NCBI GenBank assembly: GCA_934590505.1
Contig: CAKTPC010000065.1
Span: 1-11,289, forward strand
Direction of reading: 5' to 3'
DNA: 11,289 nt
DNA from: an uncultured Oscillospiraceae bacterium
GTDB taxonomy: Bacteria > Bacillota > Clostridia > Oscillospirales > Oscillospiraceae
Made by a program: the position numbers and the translations under genes. Below are positions 6,858 to 11,289 of the stretch, one piece after another; within the stretch, counting starts at the first letter, position 1; every line of letters starts with the position of its first letter. The notes beneath the pieces were generated by a model. It worked only from the letters and a program-made list of their open reading frames with translations. It was not told the origin of the DNA and ran no database searches.

Positions 6858-6874
6858 ATAACATTGACTGTTAT
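6858..6874. promoter_or_regulatory. Palindromic operator, probable TetR site
   Basis: ATAACA-TTGAC-TGTTAT is a perfect inverted repeat with six-base arms and a five-base centre. It overlaps the -10 element and start point of the minus-strand promoter in front of the MATE-like relic. Position, size and the adjacent tetR-type gene fit a repressor operator. Binding is inferred. Confidence 0.55.
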
Positions 6875-6897
6875 ACACAAGGAGAAAGCTTTGTCAA
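6870..6897 (-). promoter_or_regulatory. Promoter of the lost MATE-like gene
   Basis: Read on the minus strand: TTGACA (6897-6892), a 16-base spacer, TATAAC (6875-6870). The start point would fall near 6863, giving a leader of about 38 bases to the relic's ATG. The -35 is a perfect match to consensus. Confidence 0.65.
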
Positions 6898-6938
6898 GAG
6901 CGATTCAGTTAATATATAGGGAAAGCGGGAGGTTATAA

Positions 6939-7526
6939 TTATTCTCTGGGGCGTTTGACGCAGAGCTGCATTATGGCGGCAATATGCTCAATGGGATCGG
7001 TGCAGTCATTTTTAACCCACTCGGTGATGATTGCTATCAGACCGTTGATGCTGAACGCGACAAGGTAACGCCGGTCGGCTTCAGGGACACCATAGCGGTC
7101 AAGAATGGGCATGATAACATGGCGCAGCAGGTCGGCGTAGCTGTCATTGAGATGCAGCGTGACGACATTTTCAAGGCCGGTACGGAACAGCCGCTGGTTT
7201 TCCTTGATGTAGCTCAGGTACGGCGTCAGGTATTCCGGAGTCACAAGATACAGCTCATCGAGTGGGCAATCGCGCAGCTTCGCTATAAATGACGCAGAAT
7301 CATGCTGCATATAGGCAAGAAACTGATCGTTCAGATATTGGGTGCACTCGGCCAACAGATCGCCCATCGTCTCATAATGCAGATAAAATGTAGAGCGGTT
7401 GACACCCGCGGATTCGCACAGCTCCTTTACGGTGATGTAGGCAAAGTCCTTTTTCTCAAGGAGCTGCAAAAATGCTTTATCCATTTTTACGGCGGTGGAA
7501 AAATATTTGCTTTCAGATTTATTCAA
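6939..7526 (-). CDS. TetR/AcrR family transcriptional regulator
   Basis: With a TTG start at 7526-7524 the protein has 195 residues, beginning MNKSESKYFSTAVKMDKAFL. The frame is open further upstream but only inside the preceding gene. The next ATG (7484) would cut off part of helix 1. The helix-turn-helix is ITVKELCESAGVNRSTFYLHY (31-51), with the long TetR-type second helix pair. The C-terminal ligand/dimer domain (about 60-195) ends CVKRPRE. The TTG lies within the last codons of the upstream gene (TTGAATAA, eight-base overlap), so translation is probably coupled. Such regulators usually repress an adjacent drug pump. Here the downstream pump is only a relic with a palindrome over its promoter. 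The inducer is unknown. Confidence 0.88.
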   Translation of the reverse strand: MNKSESKYFSTAVKMDKAFLQLLEKKDFAYITVKELCESAGVNRSTFYLHYETMGDLLAECTQYLNDQFLAYMQHDSASFIAKLRDCPLDELYLVTPEYLTPYLSYIKENQRLFRTGLENVVTLHLNDSYADLLRHVIMPILDRYGVPEADRRYLVAFSINGLIAIITEWVKNDCTDPIEHIAAIMQLCVKRPRE

Positions 7527-8103
7527 CGGCTTCGACCTGCTTTCCTGACTTCTTACTGCGGATGAGCATACAAATTGCGATCGCGATGACAATCGCATAA
7601 ACGGCGCTGCCGGTCATCGTGTTCATCATCCTGCGGGACTGCTCCGCGTCTCCGGAAAATTGCGCGATCATCGCCGTCTGTAAGCCGCGGATCGACATCA
7701 TGGCGGCGATGAAATTCAGCACCTTGGCGGCGGACAGAATAGGGCTGCCCAGCCTGCGGAACTTCACAAGGTTTACAACGGACATGCCTTGATAGATGCT
7801 GACGCTTCCATGGAAGGCGGGGTCATGCAGATACTGCCCGGTGACCTTTGCCGTGGCGATTTCCCGAAAGAGCCTGTTTTTCATTATAGCGAATTTTATC
7901 CTGCTTGTCAGCCCCGGAATTGCCGCCAGCCAAATTGTAAGCGAGTAGGCCGACATACCGTAGATCAGGTATGCCGGCATACTTCTTGTGTCGTTTGCCG
8001 CAAAGAGAAGGATAAGCGCGGCGAAGGAGAGCGGCGGGACGGCGATCACTACCCACCGCGGCGGGTAAAGCAGGCTTTTTAGGAGCGCTCTTGCCTTATC
8101 CAT
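7519..8103 (-). CDS. Membrane protein of unknown function, probably internally deleted
   Basis: A 194-residue membrane protein. Hydrophobic segments lie at about 17-36, 42-63, 122-146 and 163-181. The positively charged loop 66-90 lies between the second and third, and a basic tail SKKSGK follows. I recall longer clostridial relatives of roughly 300 residues in which more transmembrane helices lie between the VSIYQGM-like and VVNLVKFRRLGSPILSAAK-like segments. Here these are fused directly at about residue 108, suggesting an in-frame deletion. The start ATG is two bases after the stop of the preceding gene (TAAGCATG). The end overlaps the TTG start of the TetR gene. No function can be assigned. 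The gene sits in what was probably a regulator/pump locus. Confidence 0.7.
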   Translation of the reverse strand: MDKARALLKSLLYPPRWVVIAVPPLSFAALILLFAANDTRSMPAYLIYGMSAYSLTIWLAAIPGLTSRIKFAIMKNRLFREIATAKVTGQYLHDPAFHGSVSIYQGMSVVNLVKFRRLGSPILSAAKVLNFIAAMMSIRGLQTAMIAQFSGDAEQSRRMMNTMTGSAVYAIVIAIAICMLIRSKKSGKQVEAVE

Positions 8104-8105
8104 GC

Positions 8106-8459
8106 TTAGCTTTCGCTGATCTCTTTTGCCAGCGCCATGATCTCAAAGGCGTATTTCTGCTTGCCCTTTGCCAGCAGCTTTTTATAGATGGGGTAGTTGA
8201 TGCTTACGCCCGCGATTCCGATGACGCCGAGTATGATGCCGAGGGCGAACATGGCGGTCGTTCCGCTGCCGATGACCTTCATGGAAAGGCACATCCCCAC
8301 GCCCAAGATGAGCGAAGCAATAACGCCGAGGGTGTAGGTGAAAACGGTGGCGGGAAGCTTTGCCTTTGCGTCCAGCTTACGGAGTGCCACTACCTTGGAG
8401 GTGTCCTTGGGTGCATATTCGTTTGCGAGCTGTTCTGCGTAGATCTTATCTGTGTTCAT
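8106..8459 (-). CDS. Small two-helix membrane protein, function unknown
   Basis: A 117-residue protein with a charged N-terminal third (MNTDKIYAEQLANEYAPKD), two hydrophobic segments at about 38-60 and 67-89, and a lysine-rich, probably cytosolic C-terminus (YKKLLAKGKQKYAFEIM). Both ends are therefore likely inside the cell. AGGAGG (8473-8468) lies eight bases before the ATG, an excellent site. It is the first gene of the minus-strand operon that continues with the deleted membrane protein and TetR. Close relatives with the same NEYAPKDTSKVVALxKLD start occur widely in Clostridia. To my knowledge some carry unsupported enzyme labels, and nothing here suggests an enzyme. Confidence 0.82.
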   Translation of the reverse strand: MNTDKIYAEQLANEYAPKDTSKVVALRKLDAKAKLPATVFTYTLGVIASLILGVGMCLSMKVIGSGTTAMFALGIILGVIGIAGVSINYPIYKKLLAKGKQKYAFEIMALAKEISES

Positions 8460-8488
8460 TATTTGTTCCTCCTTCGTTTGATGGCTTT

Positions 8489-8517
8489 ATTATAGTGAAG
8501 GAGAAGCGCAAACTGAA
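8489..8517 (-). promoter_or_regulatory. Promoter of the minus-strand membrane protein/TetR operon
   Basis: TATAAT (8494-8489) is a perfect -10. TTCAGT (8517-8512) at 17 bases is a weak -35. The start point would be near 8482, giving a leader of about 23 bases before the first ATG. Confidence 0.6.
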
Positions 8518-8617
8518 CAACACCCAGAGCGGGATGTGTCGTTTTCAAAAGAAAAGCCGGAGTCAACTTGAGCAAGAACTGAGTGGGAATTTCCTCCTGT
8601 TAATTCGGGACGTGCTA

Positions 8618-8626
8618 TGGTAAAAT
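8618..8626 (+). promoter_or_regulatory. Extended -10 promoter of the UvrA-like gene
   Basis: TGGTAAAAT fits the TGnTAnAAT extended -10. No convincing -35 is present. The start point would be near 8633, leaving a leader of about 49 bases. The leader contains a small bulged hairpin (GCCGGTA...TACGGC, 8634-8649) of doubtful importance. Confidence 0.55.
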
Positions 8627-8681
8627 AGAAGCTGCCGGTAAAGTACGGCTCAGACTGAAATGAATTTCCGGAGTATGACTG

Positions 8682-11159
8682 ATGATAGATAAAATGCTGA
8701 TCCGTGGAGCAAAGGTCCACAATCTGAAAAATATTGACGTAGATATACCGCTCGGCAAGATCGTCGGCATTGCGGGCGTGTCGGGCTCGGGCAAATCCTC
8801 GTTCGCGCTGGGTGTGCTGTACGCCGAGGGCTCGCGCCGTTACCTTGAAGCGCTCTCGACCTACACCCGCCGGCGCATGACGCAGGCCTCGAAGGCGAGC
8901 GTGGACGAGGTGTTGTATGTCCCCGCCGCACTGGCGCTGCATCAGCGCCCCGGCGTGCCGGGGATACGCAGCACCTTCGGCACGGGGACGGAGCTGCTGA
9001 ACAGCCTGCGGCTCATGTACTCCCGCCTTGCGCACCACCGCTGCCCGAACGGGCATTATCTTGAGCCGACCGTGGCCGTCGCTGCGGGGAAGGAGCTTGT
9101 GTGCCCCGAGTGCGGCGCGCGGTTTTACGCACCGTCCGCTGAGGAACTGGCGTTCAACTCTCAGGGCGCCTGCGAAAAATGCGGCGGCACAGGCAGCATC
9201 CGCACGGTGGACATGGATTCGCTTGTACCTGATGAATCTCTCAGCATCGATGAGGGCGCGGTCGCGCCGTGGAACAGCCTGATGTGGTCGCTGATGACTG
9301 ACGTGTGCCGGGAGATGGGCGTACGCACAGATGTGCCTTTCCGTGAACTAACAGAGAAGGAACGGGAGATAGTCTTTTACGGCCCGGCGGAGAAGAAACA
9401 TATCTTCTACCATGCGAAGAACTCCAACCAAGCGGGGGAACTGGACTTCACCTACTTCAACGCCGTCTACACCGTGGAGAACGCACTTGCCAAGGTCAAG
9501 GATGAAAAGGGCATGAAGCGTGTGGAGAAGTTTCTGAAAGAAGATATATGCCCGGAGTGTCACGGCACACGCCTGTCTGCTGCTGCACGCGCTCCGAAGC
9601 TGCGCGGGATATCGCTGGACGAGGCCTGCGCTATGACGCTCTCGGAACTCGTGGAGTGGGTGCGGGGCGTGCCGGAAAGTCTCCCCGAGGAGATGTGCCC
9701 AATGGCCGAGAGCATCTGCGATGCTTTCCTCAGCACGGCGAAGCGCTTGATCGATTTAGGACTGGGATATCTGACGCTTGACCGCTCGGCGGCCACGCTC
9801 TCTACCGGCGAGCGCCAGCGGATGCAGCTTGCACGCGCTGTGCGCAACCGCACGACGGGCGTGCTCTATGTGCTGGATGAGCCGTCGATCGGGCTGCACC
9901 CGTCCAACATCGTGGGGCTTACCGGCGTGATGCACGACCTTGTTGCCGACGGCAACTCGGTCATTCTGGTGGATCACGACACGCAGATATTGAAGGAAGC
10001 GGACTGGATAGTTGAGATGGGACCCGAGGCGGGAGCGAAAGGCGGACACGTCATTGCACAGGGGACGATACCCGAAATTGAAAATGACCCTGTATCGCAG
10101 ATAGGCACGTTCCTTGCCGGGAGAGCCGAGACAAAGCAGAGAAGCTGCGCCGCGAAAGAGGAGCTGTTCGCAAACGGTACGATCCGTCTTTCTACTTCTC
10201 AGATACACACGGTGAAGCCCTTGGAGGTGGACATCCCGAAAGGGCGGCTCACCGTTGTCACCGGCGTGTCCGGCTCCGGGAAAACGACAATGGTGCTGGA
10301 AAGCCTTGTACCGGCCTTGTCCGCGATAATCGAGGGGAGAGAGCTGCCGCAGCACATCCGCTCAATCGCCGCCGAGGGGATACAGCACGTCAAGCTCATT
10401 GACGCAACGCCGATAGGCATCAATGTCCGCTCCACCGTCGCCACCTACGCCGGGGTGCATGACGAGCTGCGCAAGCTCTACGCAAAGTCACACGACGCGA
10501 AGGAGCGCGGATATAAGGCCAGCGATTTTTCCTACAATACCGGCTCACTGCGCTGCCCCGGCTGCGACGGGACGGGCGTAGTAAGTCTCGACGTTCAGTT
10601 CCTCCCGGATGTGGATATCCCGTGCCCGGACTGCCGCGGCTCCCGCTATGCACGGGCGGCCTACGGCGTGAAGCTCACGAACAAGGCGTGGGCGGGCGTT
10701 TCGCTCCCGGAGCTTATGGATATGGACGTAAACTCCGCCATCGAGTTCTGCAGGGATATGAATACTGTCGTTCAGAAGCTGAACATTTTAAAGCAGCTCG
10801 GCCTTGGATATCTCACGCTTGGCGAGGAAACGCCGAGCCTGTCCGGAGGAGAGGCGCAGCGTCTGAAGCTTGCAAGCGAGATAGGCAGAACGCAGACGGA
10901 TTCCGTGTTCGTGTTTGATGAACCGTCCATCGGCCTGCACCCGCTTGATGTGCAGGTGCTGCTGCAGGTCTTTCAGGCACTCTTGGATAACGGCGCGACG
11001 GTCGTTGTCATTGAGCATGACCTTGACGTTATCCGCAATGCCGACTATGTCATCGACATGGGGCCGGGCGGCGGAGACGCGGGCGGCAGGATAGTGGCCT
11101 GCGGAACGCCGCGGGAGATACAGGAGAACAGTGACAGCATTACGGGGCGGTATCTGTAA
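8682..11159 (+). CDS. Short UvrA paralog (ABC-type excinuclease A-like ATPase)
   Basis: An 825-residue tandem ABC ATPase of the UvrA family (normal UvrA about 940). First ATPase: Walker A GVSGSGKSS (32-40), signature LSTGERQR (373-380), Walker B VLYVLDEPSIGLHP (394-407). Second: Walker A GVSGSGKTT (528-536), signature LSGGEAQRLKLA (720-731), Walker B FVFDEPSIGLHP (743-754) and switch EHD (778-780). Zinc-type cysteine pairs are 141/144, 164/167, 290/293, 625/628 and 648/651. The first Walker A-to-signature stretch is about 110 residues shorter than in UvrA, consistent with loss of the UvrB-binding domain, as in UvrA2-type proteins. Such paralogs are linked to drug tolerance rather than standard repair. 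GGAG (8670-8673) lies eight bases before the ATG. A Vat-like gene follows after 26 bases. Confidence 0.9.
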   Translation: MIDKMLIRGAKVHNLKNIDVDIPLGKIVGIAGVSGSGKSSFALGVLYAEGSRRYLEALSTYTRRRMTQASKASVDEVLYVPAALALHQRPGVPGIRSTFGTGTELLNSLRLMYSRLAHHRCPNGHYLEPTVAVAAGKELVCPECGARFYAPSAEELAFNSQGACEKCGGTGSIRTVDMDSLVPDESLSIDEGAVAPWNSLMWSLMTDVCREMGVRTDVPFRELTEKEREIVFYGPAEKKHIFYHAKNSNQAGELDFTYFNAVYTVENALAKVKDEKGMKRVEKFLKEDICPECHGTRLSAAARAPKLRGISLDEACAMTLSELVEWVRGVPESLPEEMCPMAESICDAFLSTAKRLIDLGLGYLTLDRSAATLSTGERQRMQLARAVRNRTTGVLYVLDEPSIGLHPSNIVGLTGVMHDLVADGNSVILVDHDTQILKEADWIVEMGPEAGAKGGHVIAQGTIPEIENDPVSQIGTFLAGRAETKQRSCAAKEELFANGTIRLSTSQIHTVKPLEVDIPKGRLTVVTGVSGSGKTTMVLESLVPALSAIIEGRELPQHIRSIAAEGIQHVKLIDATPIGINVRSTVATYAGVHDELRKLYAKSHDAKERGYKASDFSYNTGSLRCPGCDGTGVVSLDVQFLPDVDIPCPDCRGSRYARAAYGVKLTNKAWAGVSLPELMDMDVNSAIEFCRDMNTVVQKLNILKQLGLGYLTLGEETPSLSGGEAQRLKLASEIGRTQTDSVFVFDEPSIGLHPLDVQVLLQVFQALLDNGATVVVIEHDLDVIRNADYVIDMGPGGGDAGGRIVACGTPREIQENSDSITGRYL

Positions 11160-11185
11160 TGCCAAAATCTGGGAGGAGAAGCAAT

Positions 11186-11289
11186 ATGATAGGGCCTGAT
11201 CCGAATAAAATTTATCCGAATGAAAACATCAAACAGGTCGTGTATATCAAAAACGTCATTACGCGCAAAAACATTATCGTCGGCGATTA
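11186..11289 (+). CDS. Vat/CatB-like acyltransferase, N-terminal part (3' end outside window)
   Basis: The first 34 residues (MIGPDPNKIYPNENIKQVV..., ...ITRKNIIVGDY) match the start of left-handed beta-helix xenobiotic O-acetyltransferases of the Vat/CatB group, which use acetyl-CoA to inactivate streptogramin A or chloramphenicol. The motif MxGPDPNxIYPN followed by NIxVGDY is characteristic. GGGAGGAG (11171-11178) lies seven bases before the ATG. The gene is 26 bases after the UvrA-like gene, with no terminator between, so the two are probably co-transcribed. The catalytic histidine and hexapeptide repeats lie beyond the window, so the substrate, and whether it is a true resistance enzyme, cannot be judged. 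Confidence 0.75.
   Translation, partial: MIGPDPNKIYPNENIKQVVYIKNVITRKNIIVGD

Larger units (their letters stand above)
6729..6938. other. Intergenic scar between the SDR pseudogene and the TetR gene
   Basis: The 210 bases hold a plus-strand ribosome binding site and start with almost no gene after them (AAGGAG 6757-6762, ATG 6771, stop after 11 codons). They also hold the 5' end of the MATE-like relic with its promoter and operator on the minus strand. A perfect ten-base palindrome CCTTATAAGG lies at 6739-6748. No clear terminator is seen for either the flavoprotein operon or the TetR operon. Confidence 0.55.

Noticed and set aside
6829..6887. Inverted repeat TTTCTCCTTG (6829-6838) / CAAGGAGAAA (6878-6887)
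   Set aside because: One arm is the ribosome binding site of the MATE-like relic and the other lies upstream of its transcription start, so no RNA hairpin would form. No transposase or element boundaries are present.
8660..8692. Ten-codon leader frame (MNFRSMTDDR) overlapping the UvrA-like start, considered as an attenuator peptide
   Set aside because: It has no ribosome binding site, and the leader shows only a weak bulged hairpin without alternative structures, so there is no support for attenuation.
1..11289. CRISPR arrays, tRNA or rRNA genes, insertion sequence ends
   Set aside because: I saw no spaced repeats, no cloverleaf or rRNA-like segments, and no transposase or paired terminal repeats anywhere in the window.

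Overview
The window reads as a stretch of chromosome from a low-to-mid GC Gram-positive anaerobe of the Clostridia, most likely a gut Oscillospirales/Ruminococcaceae-type organism. The evidence is the strong AAGGAGG-type ribosome binding sites, a tpiA-gpmI glycolytic string, a NifU-like/GGGtGRT gene pair, iron-sulfur-type flavodoxins, a TetR regulator of a kind often seen beside MATE pumps, and a short UvrA paralog. The genus-level guess comes from family recognition, not from a search.

Layout. (1) Positions 1-3736, plus strand: the 3' end of tpiA, then gpmI, a weak terminator-like hairpin, then a tight pair encoding a NifU/IscU-like scaffold and a GGGtGRT-family protein, closed by a strong intrinsic terminator. 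All genes here favour AAG over AAA for lysine, as expected of highly expressed genes. (2) Positions 3792-6728, plus strand: a LysR regulator with its own terminator, then a consensus sigma-A promoter driving three abutting genes. These encode a flavoprotein with a compact four-cysteine motif, a flavodoxin, and a short-chain dehydrogenase broken by a one-base frameshift. (3) Positions 6718-6900: a scar holding the first ~18 codons of what looks like a MATE efflux gene on the minus strand, with its promoter, ribosome binding site and a TetR-type palindrome still intact. (4) Positions 6939-8517, minus strand: a three-gene operon (small two-helix membrane protein, a membrane protein that looks internally deleted, and a TetR regulator that starts with TTG inside the preceding stop region). 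(5) Positions 8618-11289, plus strand: a short UvrA paralog that appears to lack the UvrB-binding domain, followed by the start of a Vat/CatB-like acyltransferase. Together these suggest a drug-resistance unit.

The part most likely to be undescribed biology is the NifU-like/GGGtGRT pair. The scaffold keeps two of the three canonical cluster-ligand cysteines and lacks the third. Its partner family has no function known to me and carries an invariant-looking glycine-rich motif and a CxxC. Both genes appear to be highly expressed. The accessory half shows decay in progress: a frameshift, a truncated pump, and a probable in-frame deletion.
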